Shown here piece after piece: positions 13,744-26,389 of a stretch of 64,000 nt of DNA (position 1 is its first letter; every line of letters starts with the position of its first letter). Source of the DNA: Margaritispora aquatica (taxonomy: Eukaryota; Ascomycota; Leotiomycetes; Helotiales; Discinellaceae); assembly GCA_007644065.1 (NCBI GenBank), contig VJWN01000039.1, forward strand, positions 88,779 through 152,778. Direction: 5' to 3'. The notes beneath the pieces were generated by a model. The model did no database searches. It was not told the origin of the DNA and saw only the letters and a list, made by a program, of their open reading frames with translations. A program made the translations under genes and the position numbers.

Positions 13744-16024
13744 CCTGGCGAAGGACTGGCTGTGAGATGATAGGTGGAATGATGTGTGAGGAGTGCTGAG
13801 AAAGGGTGCAGTGATTCTATTATAGAGTCAACAAAATAAGAATCAAGGACATTCGTTCGTGAGGAGCGGTCTTAGATATACTCTCTGTTTTCCATAAACG
13901 GATGGGGAGTCAAAACTCTTCCCCTCAGTTCTCCAAGAGGGTTTCACGGAAAAGAAACTGAGTCTCAAACTTGTGTAAAAGATATCGATGCTATGTCTTG
14001 GTGGAACAGACTTCTCAGCTGGCATGAATCAACATGTTCCAATGTTTCTGAAAGCAAAGAGGACAGTAATAACGAACAATAGGGGGGATCTCTATGAACT
14101 CGGCACTTGCTAGTCATGAATTTATTTGTATATAAGACTTCTCATATAGTAGCGAAGTTCATTATATAGATATGTCAGATAGGTAGCGTGGAATAGAACT
14201 GAAATATACTAACAGCAGGCATAGGAGCCTACAGGAGATCCAGTATCATTTCCAAAACAAACAAATAGTAAAGCAGGGTCTAGACAATGAATCTATTTGC
14301 GCACTGGGGTAGGGGAAAAGTGATACAATTCAGATTAGGTCGAATTACTTGCTTTTGTAAGATCTCTGGGAAATTCGGTGGCTTGCAGTAGAGACGAATA
14401 TTCATAACCTACTGTGAGACACCAAGCTGGTTGACGCACATGCACTTCCGACAAACGGTGAAAAAGGACTCAATCCATAAGGTTCCTATATAAATGGGAA
14501 GACCAGTCCTCTGTATCGAAGACAACAATTCTTGCTAGCTGTAGTACTCGCCATTCTCGGTAAGCATCTATCAAAAAGAAACGTCCACGTAGGCTCGAAT
14601 CCCCCAAAGTTTCGCGTACCTCATGTTGACTGAGTACACGAAATATGGAATATGATGTTTAGCCAAATACTTTTACTGTTCTCGTTATATGTTGAATAAT
14701 ATCAAGATACACGACGAAATGTTCGATGCTACCTGAGAGGATCTTACTATGTAAGGTAAGGAAAGGGAAGGAATAGTTGCTTTTAAAGATCTCCTAGTCT
14801 CTTAGAGGATTGCTACTTGCTCACTTTCTCAGAGCCTCTAAAGCCAACTGACTGTCCAACAAAACTGCACTCACAACTGGCCAGCTGTTTGTTGCTAGTA
14901 CTCAAATGATAGAAAGATACTAGGTACTTTCGGTAGTCAGAACTCATGCCAACGTACTTTGTTCTTCGGTGTACATGACTTACAGGAAATTCAGTTCAGA
15001 GATACCTTTACTGATATGTTTCCATTCATTGAAAGGCCCAAGTCTAAATCTGGGTCTGTAGATTGTAGGTAGGCAGTCTAAAGGAGAAATAACCTGCTGG
15101 TTAACTAACTCACTCATTCAAACATCTTGTTACTTTCTATTGCCAAATAGCTTGATTGATAATCGCATTCTCAACCTCACAACACCAATCTTCAATAGAT
15201 GTACTCTCTTCGTATCTTTCAAGATGTCTTGTTGATGTACTCCTTTCTACCATCGATATATCCCATGTGTTCTCTGGTGTTGGCTCGAGGCTGGTCAAAA
15301 GGTGGCCGGATCGGCGTTTCGTTTATCCGAAAGAGAAGGAGTCCCAGTACAGCAACGCAGAACACGACCAAGTCACCACGATCAGAACATAACCAATCCT
15401 CCATTCTTTTTTGCTGTCAACTTCAGCTGTGCATATGCTCGAAACCAACAATTACGCATCGGCAGTTCGACTCTCTTGCGCACTGCTGATCGTATCTTCA
15501 TCGATCGACTGAGATTCTGCGCGCAGATCCAAGTCCCGACCCTGAACGGCACTCCCTCGATTCCTACGAACCCTCTCTCTTCACCGACTCGACTCGGCTC
15601 AACACACGACAGAGACCCCAGCCCTCCGAACGAGTTCGATCTCTTGACATCCAGATTCTCGTATTGAATTTCCTCGAACAACCGGTCTTGGGAGTGGTAT
15701 TGCTATTTCTGGCAGATAATTGTTGTTTCAGGTTCTGCGGGCAGATGTTCCTTGCCAGTAGAATCGCCAACTCACAATCGTACCGTACATGCAGACCAAT
15801 TAGCTCAATCCTTGCGACTCGACAGCGTCAGAATCCATAAAAGATTTGGATAGCGATCGGATCGCAATTGTCTAAGCCTTAACCCACCGTCTTCCACCCT
15901 GGCGACCACAAGATTACGAAGGCGTTGGAGGGACTCAACTCTCATCAAAGAATAGTCTGCAAGATAGCAATATCACCCATTCGGCCCAATATTTAGGGTC
16001 ATCCTTCATATAGATCGAGACAAT
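13744..16024. other. Intergenic; long leader of the LIM-RhoGAP gene
   Basis: Normal base composition. Several overlapping short open frames at 15.15-15.77 kb on both strands look accidental. The last few hundred bases before 16,025 are probably promoter and 5' UTR of the downstream gene. I see no tRNA or other RNA gene. Confidence 0.5.
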
Positions 16025-19000
16025 ATGGGCCCTCAATCCGAGGGAGGTCCATCGAGTGATGGGCGCAATTATGGAGGACAGCAGTATGCAGAAGACAGTC
16101 GTAGGTATCAACAAGAAAGAGAGCCTTCCCAGGAGTACGTGAACCACAGTTATTCCGAGGATCCAAGACGGCAACAATCCGATAGAGATGTCAATATGTC
16201 TGATACACATTTACCGCCTCCTGGGGGCGCATTTGGGATGGAAAACCGGATGACAGCTTCTCCTGTTGGAAGTGCAAGCGGGCGAGAAGGGGATGGACCT
16301 AAAACAAGTGGTGAACGGAACAGATCGAGAACTAGGAATGGTAGAACAGCTTCGGGACAGCTGAGGGTATGTAAGAAGTGCGGGGAGTCTTTGACTGGAC
16401 AGTTTGTGAGAGCACTGGGTGGAACATTTCATCTGGATTGCTTTCGATGCAGAGTATGACTTGCCCAAGATTGACTTGATAAATGCTAATTGAATCACAG
16501 GATTGCGGCCAAATCGTCGCATCCAAGTTCTTTCCTGTTGACGAAGAGAATGGAGAAGGAGGCCAATATCCTCTTTGTGAGACCGACTACTTTCGACGAC
16601 TGGACTTGATATGCTACAAATGCAACGGCGCCCTGAGAGGATCATATATTACCGCTCTGGATCGCAAATATCACATCGATCATTTTACCTGCTCTGTATG
16701 CCCAACTGTCTTCGGCGCACAAGACAGCTACTATGAGCATGATGGCCAAGTGTATTGCCACTACCACTATTCTACACAGTTCGCGCAGCGATGTAATGGT
16801 TGTCATACAGCAATCCTGAAGCAATTTGTGGAAATCTTTCGCAATGGTCAGGATCAGCATTGGCATCCAGAATGCTACATGATTCACAAATTCTGGAATG
16901 TGCGCCTGGCTCCTTCCCAAGAAATCGCAGAATTGCAAGTAGCACGGATACCAGCCGAAGGAGGAGATCTGATGGATGAGAAAGGTCGGAATGCCGTTCG
17001 TGATGAGGAGGAGAGGATGGAAGAGAAGGTTTACAGAATCTGGAGTGTCCTCTCAACCTTTGAGGAATCTTCAGCTTCGTGTATCTCTGACATGCTGTTG
17101 CATGTGAGCAACGGTGCCTACGTTGATGGTGTATTGGTTGCCAAAAAGTTCATCTGGCATGTCGACATTTTGTTCCGTACAGCAGACAAGCTCGATGAGA
17201 CTATGTCAAAAGTTAGCCCCAAAGGTACGCATTCTTCTACGAGATCCAAAAACTTGCTAACACAGACAGGTCTTTCATACTCTCGAGAAGCCAAACTTCT
17301 TTGCAAGAAGATAGTGGCATTCTTTCATTTACTCTCAAAAACACAAGAGGGTGGTGTTCGCAAACTTGGCGTGACTCAAGAGCTCCTTGCACTTGTTACT
17401 GGCTTGGCACACTATCTGAAGCTTTTGATACGAATTTGCCTTCAAGGCGCCTTGAAAGTAGAGCGAGACTTTAATCACCCTGAAGGTTTGCTTGACTTTT
17501 TAGACGATCTGGGAGATATGGAAGCCATCAAGAATGACGATAGGTCGCTAGAGGAGACTACAGGTGTTCCCGGGCTAGGTGCATCAAATTCTGATCATTG
17601 CGTGAAATGTCACAAGGCCATTGAAGAAGAGTGCTGTCAGTGTGGAGAACGAAGATGGCATCGAGCCTGCCTCCAGTGTGCCAATTGTTCACGAGAGTTG
17701 GGTCAGAGCCTGGTTGATGCCAGATGGAGCGAGCAGGACCAGCGGGTTTTTTGTAACAATTGCGAGGGGCATGCAACAGGGCCAGTTAGTCAACTACGAC
17801 GTGTCACCAGGCTACAACAGTATGTTTTTCTATTGAGAGTTGCTCTTGCAAGACTCCTGGAAATACTGCGCAGTAGTGGAACATTACCACACACCTCGGA
17901 TGATCCAAATCTGAACGGATACAATTCTCGTGACGGTCATCGTCTTTCGGCTCAGGTTGATCCACAACTATTAAGATCCGATACAAGATCAAAATCTTAT
18001 GGTGGCAACTCTGATGACAGGAGGGCTTCTTCTTCATATGAGAATACCTTGAATGATGTTCGCCGATTGAGGAGTACCAGAATGGACAAGCATTTGTCTT
18101 CAACCATCAAAAAGGCAAGGACGTCGCGAGTAATGGATGGTTCTGGTGGACAGAGGCCAGGTTCAGCAGGAGCTGATGGATCTGATTCGAGGAATCCTGG
18201 TTCGAGGATTGATGAAGATAATGGTGAGTCGCGGACAGAGCTCATGTTCGGTCATCCAAATGGTCTCACCTTGGATGATATTCCGAGAATTGTGGCAGCA
18301 GAGCAGGCTAAAGATCAACGACCTAATGCTTACAAGCACGCCCGCCATGATGGGTTCCGGACATCTGGCACTGAGCCTAGGCTGATCGAGGGCCATCAGC
18401 GAAATATGTCAAATGGCAATAGTCTCGAGCAACAAAAGCTTGACCCATCTCCACCCAGACGAGAAACAGGGAAGAAATATTTCTCAGAACTCTCGGCCCT
18501 TGAATATTTCATCGTACGTCACGTCGCTGTTATTGCTATGCAACCTATGCTAGAAGGCCACTTCACCATGGAAGAGCTACTTAATCTCATCGAAACTCGA
18601 AAACCTACGTTCTGGAACAAAATGGGCAAGGCTTTCAAACCTGATGGTAAGAAGGGAACCAAAAAGAAAGGTATCTTTGGTGTGCCACTTGATGTCATAA
18701 TTGATAGAGATGGGGCAGATTCAACAGATGGAGTTGGCCCGGGGACTCTCCGCATACCTGCCATCGTCGATGATGCAATAACAACAATGAGGAAGATGGA
18801 CCTGTCGGTGGAAGGTGTGTTCCGAAAAAATGGCAACATCAAGCGGTTAAATGAAACTATGGCGACTATTGATCGGGATGGCTGCGATGCGGTTGACTTC
18901 TCCAAGGAGAATGTGGTCCAGGTTGCTGCCTTGATGAAGAAATATTTGCGAGAGCTCCCTGATCCGCTTCTGACCTTCAAGCTTCACAGACTCTTTATCG

Positions 19001-19821
19001 CTTCTCAGAAGATCCCGGATGAAGACAAGCGTCGGCGTATTTTGCATTTGACTTGCTGCTTGCTGCCAAAAGCTCATCGCGATTGCCTCGAGGTACTTTG
19101 CTCATTCTTCAATTGGGTTGCTTCCTTCCACCAAGTCGATGAAGAATCAGGATCAAAGATGGACGTCCACAATTTGGCCACAGTCATCGCACCCAACATT
19201 CTCTTCACCAACGCCAAGACCCCTGTTGACGATAACTTTCTGGCCATCGAGGTGGTCCACACGCTCATAGAGTGTAATGAGCAGATGTGTGAAGTGAGTA
19301 CATCCAATTTCCGACACACTAGATTTGCTAACCAGAAGAAGGTACCTGAAGATCTTCAGTCAATCTTGGGTGATCAAGCTCTTTTCAGCAACCCAAGTGA
19401 CATCACGACCAAGGAGATTTTGAAGAGGTATGGCGACATGGGAGCTGTCGGGGGCCCTCGGCACCAAGTGGAAGTAGAGTCATCCACTGGTCGTAATAAG
19501 GACGGACGAGCACTTGCTCCAGTCGTCACCAGAGTTGATACCGACTTGTCTCAAGCACATGCGTGGCAGAAAGAAGCCAGTGTTCGTCATATTCAAGAGG
19601 CATCTACGCTCGCAAATCCACCATATGCTGGAGGTTCAAATCAGAACACCCCTCCACAGCCACAATGGCAAGGTCAAGATTTCGAACAACCTTCACCATA
19701 TAATAACATGAACGGCACACCAGACAATCAGCGAGCGGATCCTGCGCACCGAGATTATCGAAACTCAGGCTGGGGTCGGCCTCAAAATGGTGGCACAGTC
19801 GGGGTCACTGGCGCTGGATGA
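16025..19821 (+). CDS. lrg1: LIM-domain RhoGAP, Lrg1 type
   Basis: Exons 16025-16453, 16501-17224, 17270-19293 and 19342-19821 give about 1218 residues. Two LIM zinc domains sit near residues 116-178 and 181-240. A third LIM-like Cys/His domain lies near 494-550 after the FEESSASCISD region typical of Lrg1. The RhoGAP domain spans about 854-1040, with the catalytic arginine finger (GVFRKNG) near 903. Three LIM domains plus RhoGAP is the Lrg1 layout; Rga1/Rga2 have two LIMs. Lrg1 proteins stimulate GTP hydrolysis by Rho1 and control cell-wall synthesis and polarised hyphal growth. Introns 2 (45 nt) and 3 (48 nt) keep the frame open if read through, which can mislead gene callers. For intron 3 the AG at 19335 is too close to the branch site, so 19341 is preferred. 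The start ATG is the first in frame. Confidence 0.9.
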
Positions 19822-20893
19822 AACCACCACGAGATCAATAATGCATAACGTATTTCTTTCTCTTCAGCGTCAGGCGTTAGGATATCCACTGTCATCTGAG
19901 CATAGTCTTGCATTGTGGGTTCAAATTATGACTAAATTCACCAACAATTTCAGGCAGTCCTGCTGCCACAAAATCTTTTACTACACATTTTTGTAGTTTC
20001 GGGGACCATGATTTCAAGCATCAAAAAGCGGCGTTCTCTTCTTCCATGATCCGTACGGGTTTACAGGCGTGGCTGCGTTCGTGCTGCTGAGCAGAGGGTT
20101 GTATGTGTCTATTTAATGAACCAGCTCCAAAGGCGATGCTGGAATTTTCTGTTTGGAGTACACGGTCTGGCATAGCGAAGCGATGGGTGGCAGGAGATAC
20201 TGCTGTCTGATTTGATTCTTTTTGCAGGCATAGGCAGCTAGCTTCAACAAGCTATATTCTTCACTAGGAAGTATTAGCTCAATGAAAGCGATTTCAACCA
20301 TGACTTTAAATTGCATCTAGTGCTACAATGCAGCTTCCTTGGTTTTGGGCAAGCGCATGTGGTTCGTGTTTAGACATTACTACCTTTCGTAAGCTTGCAA
20401 TTGACTCATCTGCGGATATAGTGTGGTTAGTCTATTTCGCCTTTATCAGTCCCTAACTTATTGGAATTGTTCTTGTATGTCATCATGTTGTATGTTGTTA
20501 TTTGCTTGTCTTCTTAGTTAGGATAGCTGCTATATTTCTCCTTTTGTAAGTCTGACATGAATGTACATCTAGACTTTGTTCTAGCGTGTAATTAGACCAC
20601 AAGTCTGCGGCATGAACCACACAATTTTGCCAGTGGTTGTCTGTCTCTTGGTAGAGGGAAAGCAAAAGGCTTGGACGAAGTACAACAAGTCGAGAAGTAG
20701 ATCATAATGCTACTATTAATTGTCAAAGGCAATCTATGTTCAATAATCTTCCTATCAATATTTTACTAAATATCCAATTCCTACTCGGTATTATTATCTC
20801 TTGTCAGCACTCGTTTACATGTCCGAAAATCTCGCACATAGTGATAGTCAACTGCTTTTAAAAACCACCAAAGAAAAACACCCTCATACCTCC
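19822..20893. other. Intergenic, convergent 3' regions
   Basis: This lies between the 3' ends of the LIM-RhoGAP gene (+) and the NUP-family gene (-). AT-rich stretches fit 3' UTRs and polyadenylation signals. I see no gene or RNA. Confidence 0.5.
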
Positions 20894-22123
20894 TCAAGCG
20901 CCTTGCACACTTCCAGCAGCAGCACCAGCCGTCGTCCCAAAATCTGAGATCCCACCCAAGCTCTGCCTCAAGTCGCCATAGTAAGTATTAGGTTTAATAC
21001 CCTTCTCAAAAACTGTCCCCCAATTCTCCACCACATCCGCAATCACCGCATCGATCGTCTTCCACGTATTCCTCAGCCCCGGCTCCGTCGCCCCCTCTCC
21101 AATCAAGTACCGAGACTGATAAGCCGTCAGCTGCGGTGGCGGGCGGTCGAAGTTCGAAAACGCCTTGATCATCGCTATCCTCGTGAAATCGAGCTTCTTC
21201 TGCGTGGCGCCGAGCATGAGCGCTAGCACGCGTCCCTGGTCGTCTTGGTTCGTGTTGCAGGGCGTTGCTTTCCCCGTCGTCACCACGGACGTGTAGTACT
21301 CTACGTTCTCGCCTGCGACGTCGCCGTGCCAGTAGATCTGAGACGAGACGGTGTCGCATCGCGCGAGGAACGGAGCTCGCTTAGCTGCTGCGTATTGGTA
21401 CGTGGCGCGCAGTGCTTGCGTGGCGTTGTTCACTTCCTCGTACGCCACCTTGCTGCCGGTCTGGTAGAAGCGATCCACGAGCGCTTCGTTGAACTTGTAC
21501 ACCTCTGAGCCGACGGTCGACGGGTAATTGGACGGCAGCTGCTGCGCGTACGAGTAGAAGTAGTTTCCCGAGAAGTTCGCCGGGAGGTCCGAGCCGAGGA
21601 ACATCCCGCCCCATTCCCACTGCACGCTGAACGTTGAGATGGCCGCCCCGCCTGTGGTGCCGTGCTTGGGGTTCACGCCGCCGGTGCCCGAGATGATGAT
21701 GTAGGTTTTTGTGAAGTCGATTCCAGGAATGAGCAGCATGGCTGTTATTTGTGACGCGGACACGAGCTCTTGGCCTACGGCCAGCTTACAGATTTGTGCA
21801 TCGGCTGTGCAGGCAAAGAGCTTGGTGAAGAGGGGCCCGGTGTAGCGAGTCGTCCAGTTGTAGGTTTTGAGGTAGGTGAACTCGAAGGTGTTGGAGATTA
21901 TGAGAACTTTGGGAGCTATCTTGAAACCGGGTGCTGCGGTTGGGAGAGAAGCTGTTGTGGAAGACGAGGTGGCATTGGAGGTTGCGACTGGGGAGGGAGA
22001 GGTGTGGGTTGAGGTGATGGTTATGGTTGTCCCGTTGGTGCAGGCTTCGATAGGGGTTGCGAGGATGGTGCTGCACAGTGGAAGGATGCTGTATAAAACA
22101 GCAAGACTTGGGGTGAACTTCAT
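20894..22123 (-). CDS. Secreted NUP-family purine nucleoside permease-like protein
   Basis: A single-exon gene of 409 residues from the ATG at 22123. An in-frame ATG 11 codons upstream is possible, but the later one puts the signal peptide (MKFTPSLAV..., cleavage near residue 22) at the N-terminus. A Ser/Thr-rich linker follows to about residue 60. The NUP fold then starts at PKVLIISNTFEF and includes GTGGVNPKHGTTGGAA and QDDQGR segments. The family is named after the Candida albicans nucleoside permease NUP and is found in fungi and bacteria. It has a nucleoside-phosphorylase-like fold without obvious multiple membrane segments, so binding or processing of nucleosides outside the cell is as plausible as transport. 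A TATA-like box lies about 73 bp upstream. Family assignment is confident; function is less so. Confidence 0.85.
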   Translation of the reverse strand: MKFTPSLAVLYSILPLCSTILATPIEACTNGTTITITSTHTSPSPVATSNATSSSTTASLPTAAPGFKIAPKVLIISNTFEFTYLKTYNWTTRYTGPLFTKLFACTADAQICKLAVGQELVSASQITAMLLIPGIDFTKTYIIISGTGGVNPKHGTTGGAAISTFSVQWEWGGMFLGSDLPANFSGNYFYSYAQQLPSNYPSTVGSEVYKFNEALVDRFYQTGSKVAYEEVNNATQALRATYQYAAAKRAPFLARCDTVSSQIYWHGDVAGENVEYYTSVVTTGKATPCNTNQDDQGRVLALMLGATQKKLDFTRIAMIKAFSNFDRPPPQLTAYQSRYLIGEGATEPGLRNTWKTIDAVIADVVENWGTVFEKGIKPNTYYGDLRQSLGGISDFGTTAGAAAGSVQGA

Positions 22124-22195
22124 GGTGAGACGGCTATGCGTATCAGAAGGTAGCAAGCTAATGGGTTGTTTTCATCTTCTATTATGAGTGAACCA

Positions 22196-22202
22196 TTATA
22201 TA
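22196..22202 (-). promoter_or_regulatory. TATA-like box of the NUP-family gene
   Basis: TATATAA on the minus strand, about 73 bp upstream of the preferred start codon at 22123. Confidence 0.45.
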
Positions 22203-23912
22203 TGGCATCTCAATCCTACACATCATGCTGGTGATGGGATACTTGCAATGACCATTTCCGGGTCACGCCGACGGCCTATCGTTAACAGCTTGTATCAAGA
22301 AACACTAGAATACCAATCTCATCTAACAGTCGATAGACTATGACGATCAGGCACAAGAAGTCAGGATGGGTGAGAAATGCCAAGCCACAGCTGATATCAG
22401 AACAACAGTCCTATCACACCTCCAGTGTCTACAACGTAGTTTAGCGAACCGAGAGTTCAGATACGGTTCCTGCATGACAAGCGGCTAGTATGCTGATCTC
22501 TGCGCTATCACCTTAGTGAGAATACCGACAAAGCCCGATAGGAAGAACTAGCTTAGGTTGAAAGAAATCCGCCGTGTGGAATAGCATTCACCCATAGCTT
22601 CCGTAGGAATATTTCGGGACATGTACACCTTGAGGCTCTTATCTTTATGTTGACCACATCTTAACGCCACTGGATTCTGACAGGTGGACTAATTCGCTAG
22701 ACTCGGTTCCTTCTCCTGATATTAAGATAGCTGAGATTGGTGCATTCATGCATATGAATGTTAGGGAAGCTCCGCTTCCCTTGCAATGCTGTCGCTACCT
22801 TGCCCTTTTTCGGTCATATGAGATACAGCACAAGGAATGTGGTTGTGAGCAAATGAAATCACTGAATGGTTGGCATCACTTGGCATTGTCGTTCAGTATA
22901 GCATAGAGCCATTGGGATCAGACTGAGATCAAGACCTGAAGATGGATAAATGAGACTGAAGTCTTTCAAGAACAAGCTCGTGTCTTCTATGTAACGAGTC
23001 CGTGGCTAGTTGACTGACTGAGGCAGGATTGTGACCTTAGAGAATGCCGACTTGGGCAAGGTATCTCAAGACGTATGGTGAGATAGTGATTGAGGAGAGA
23101 GGTGAAAAGAAGAAGCGAGAAATCTTGCGAATTTGTGTAGTTCGATGACTAGGCGAAAGTGCTCTGTCTTCCTTGCCAACACGTTAGAAAACCAACATCG
23201 ATTCGACGTTTTAGACATAAAGAAACGGAAGGATATCCTTCAGTGCAGTCGAGAACCTTGCAATGTTTTTCTCATCTTTGACTCGTCTCTACCGACAGCT
23301 CATTGAAAAGACTTAAGTGCTTGATTTGAGTGTTGGTAGGATTTGATATCTCTCAATCTAAGGTGAATCACTTTTGACGTGATTGCTTTGACCAGAGTAA
23401 TGGTGTATTAAGGTCTCATATCTGCTTGGAGGTGCGTTACATATATATCAATTCTTTATATAAAGCATGCCACCTTCGGCAAATGTAAGGTTATTCTCAA
23501 ACATACACGCGGAGAGATGAGCCGCATGTTCGGATGTCAATACCCGATGGGTCTGATATCATCCCACCACACAATTGCATATGGTTTAATGCGACAGGTA
23601 TAGTTTGGACCATGTATAAATTATATCAAATCAATATTTTTTTCCATTAAGAGATTAGAGTGAAAACATCAGTCTAACAGGAAGACAATACAAATGAGTT
23701 TGCTACTAAACACTGTCTTAAGTCCGATCGCCGAAAGATCAGCGAAAACATTACCCCGCATCCAACCTCTTTTGATGAAAACTAGACTCTGTAAATGATG
23801 TGTTGCACGACATTAAAGAACTCTTACGTTATCTGATCGAGGTCTCTGATTTCTAAGCGAAAAAGCCATGATGGTGGAGCAAAGTGCTAGCATGACGTTT
23901 TCGTGCCCCCAC
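22203..23912. other. Intergenic, no gene seen
   Basis: About 1.7 kb of divergent upstream sequence between the NUP-family gene (-) and the Gal80-like gene (+). It has normal composition with AT-rich patches at 23.58-23.70 kb. No open frame of credible length and no RNA gene are seen. Confidence 0.5.
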
Positions 23913-23919
23913 TATATAA
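23913..23919 (+). promoter_or_regulatory. TATA box of the Gal80-like gene
   Basis: TATATAA, 74-80 bp upstream of the ATG at 23993. Confidence 0.5.
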
Positions 23920-23992
23920 CCAACATACCATCCATGAACTTTCTCCAGTGTGGTTCTGTTCATTTTCGTTCACAGCAACACATACTTCAATA

Positions 23993-25202
23993 ATGGCACC
24001 CATCAGAGTTGGATTTATTGGACTTTCCAGCAAGGGCTGGGCGAGAGGTGCTCATCTCCCTTACCTGAAGGAGAGCGACAACTACCAAATCGTAGCTATT
24101 TGCAATTCATCTGTTGAGAGCTCGCAAGCTGCTATCAAGCAATATGGGTTGCCGGCTGAGACTAAAGCATATGGGGATCCGGATGGTACGGTGAATCCCA
24201 ATTCAATTAATTTTTAGAATCGCATAATAATTGCTTATAGATATTGCTAAGGATCGAAATGTTGACCTTGTGGTTTGCAGCGTCCGAGTCGATAGACATC
24301 TTGAGACCATCTCACCTTCACTGTACGCTGGAAAGGATGTTTATGTTGAGTGGCCACTAGGCAAGAACCTTGCTGAAGCTAAAGAGCTCCTCCGTTTGAA
24401 GGAGGAAGGAAGGGTCAAGACTGCCGTCGTGGGATTGCAAGCTCGACAGGCTCCAATCCTCAAGACTGTCAAGAAGCTCATTGCGGACGGAAAGATCGGA
24501 AAGGTGTTGAGTAGCACGTGGACTGGACAAGCTAGCAATGCTGGAGCAACTACCACTGAAGGCGTTGAGTACTTCAGCCGCAAGGAAGTGGGAGGCAATA
24601 TCGTGACGATTCATTTCGGTCATGCTATTGATTTCATCCAGAGCGGTAAGCACAGGTGTTCTGTTTTTGAGATCTCATAACTGACCTCTGTAGTCCTTGG
24701 ATATGGCTTTCAGGCAACACCAAAGTCGCTGCTTGCAAACCAGCGCAAGACTCAAGCCCTCTTGGGCTCTAATGGAGAGGTCCTCGAGGAGAAACACGCC
24801 AAAGATACAGAGGACACGATCTTCATCCATGGGGTTCTCTCGTCAGGGATTCCTTTGAGTGTATCTCTTCGTGGCGGGAAGCCTTTCTCCGGTGAACCTG
24901 GTCTTGACTGGCGTATTTACGGCGATAATGGAGAGATCCGAATTACCGCAGGAGGTGTATTCCTACAGATTGGGTATCCAGATATGAAGATTCAAGTCAT
25001 GGAGGGAGAAGGCGAAGCGAAAGATGTGAAGATTGAGAAGGATGAGTTTGATGAGAGTGAGAAGTTTGGACTTATGTCTAGGAATGTGGCCAGGGTGTAT
25101 AAGAACCTGGCCGAGGGAAAGAATAATTGTACCTTCGAGGATGCGGTTGCAAGACATGAGTTGCTGGACCGGATGTATAAGGAGAATGGAATCGATACTT
25201 AG
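23993..25202 (+). CDS. Gal80-like Gfo/Idh/MocA family protein
   Basis: Exons 23993-24185, 24241-24645 and 24694-25202 join in frame to about 368 residues. The N-terminal Rossmann fold starts IRVGFIGLSSKGWARGAH; further family motifs are CSVRVDRH, VYVEWPLGKN and the FGHAIDFIQS segment that spans intron 2. The C-terminal alpha/beta domain ends near the stop. In place of the usual EKP of Gfo/Idh/MocA oxidoreductases it has VEWPLG, as Gal80 proteins do. In budding yeasts Gal80 binds NAD(P) and represses Gal4. In Pezizomycotina many Gal80-like proteins are annotated and most have no demonstrated regulatory role, so an ordinary NAD(P)-dependent oxidoreductase is equally possible. It lies 4.5 kb before the galactan cluster, separated by two unrelated genes. 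Confidence 0.85.
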
Positions 25203-25354
25203 GTAGATGGCTGCCATTAAGTATAGTAGACCAATCGAAGACCGTCATTTTTTTTGCTGGCGAGGACTCCTTAAGTCCTTCGGCGACAGGTAAGAGGTTT
25301 GCTAATAAAGGCTGCATAAATTGCTTGAGGTTCGAAGATCGAATAGCAGAGCAG

Positions 25355-26389
25355 TTATTGAAAATGACAACAAGTGTACTTAATGTGACGCCTTCGTGTT
25401 CGCATCAGTCGATCCATCTCTGATGAAGCAAAAACGTCATCATTAATGTTTTCCCACCTCGGAAAATCGCTTCTCGAAACGCTTTTGACCATAAATGGGA
25501 CTTGCTCGGTGGCCAGAAAATACAAATTGTCTCTGGCTCTCATTGGAACCACGACAATAAAATCTTTCTTGGGCACTTGATCAATCTTTACCAGCCATCT
25601 CAACATGGTGCCCAAGAGGTTGGGCTTAAGACCTGCAACAGGCATGGTAAACACAAGCTTTTTTAAGGACGGTATTGCTGCTAGTTGTAAGCATAGTCTC
25701 TCCCAATCATATCGCGAGATATTATCGTGATGTTCGATGTCAGAGAAAGCTTCACCCTCGAACAAGTCCGAAGATGACATGGCTGATACTTTGATCGAAA
25801 CGATTTGTTCAATTTGCACTCGGGGAACAGAGTCAAAGAACAACAGTGCGGTCTCCAGGTCTATCAGCTCGAAGGTTACCAATGAATAGAGTAGGGTGAT
25901 TGCTTCTTCATGACTGGAAGGGTTAGAACTTGCGATTCTGGAAGCTCACTCGGCACTCCGAAACACTTACATCTGTCGACAACTTAGAAATAATGCAAGA
26001 GGCCCTCTTTTTCCCGGCGTTATCCAGTGTTTACACATGGAATGCTTCAGTGCCCACGCAAGGCCAACACTCTCTTCCGCAAGAGCCAGCTTGACAGTAC
26101 ATGGAGCAGCTCTCAACCTCGGAGGCTCGTATTTGGATGAGGTGAGAATTATATGGACGCCACTAGTCCATCCCCATGATTGTATAAATTCTCTGTATAT
26201 CATAAGTCTAACTTCGGTAGGAAGCTTCCTCAAGAATGATGATTTGAACTGAAGATCCTGTTCCTTGGAAGTCTTGTTTGGTGCTGAGACTAGGGAAGTC
26301 GGTTGTACTATTGGGACTTGAAGCTTTTGTTCCATTTTTCTCGGCCTGGATGAAATTGAGACTTGCGGTACTCTTTGGCGCATGAGCAT
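25355..26389 (-). CDS. 2EXR-domain (F-box-like) protein
   Basis: Two exons, 25971-26389 and 25355-25913 (intron 57 nt, gtaagt...ccag), give about 325 residues. The conserved block starts near residue 52 with FLRKLPTEVRLMIYREFI. Downstream come the WTSGVHII and LSCRQ segments, and LLYSLVTFELIDLETALLF across the splice junction. This is the pattern of the large fungal 2EXR family of unknown biochemical role, often described as F-box-like. There is no signal peptide or membrane segment. The gene is convergent with the Gal80-like gene, with about 150 bp between the stops. Function unknown. Confidence 0.8.

Noticed and set aside
13843..14025. 60-codon minus-strand frame near the secreted gene
   Set aside because: Short, no domain or signal peptide, and no sign of splicing to a neighbour.
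14586..14615. T-arm-like ctcgaatccc, possible tRNA
   Set aside because: The T stem does not pair and no acceptor or D arm is found upstream.
15156..15770. Several overlapping open frames on both strands
   Set aside because: They overlap one another and lack domain content. The region fits promoter and leader of the LIM-RhoGAP gene.
21006..22187. Long frames overlapping the NUP gene on both strands
   Set aside because: They are shadows of a GC-rich coding sequence; only one frame gives a coherent protein.
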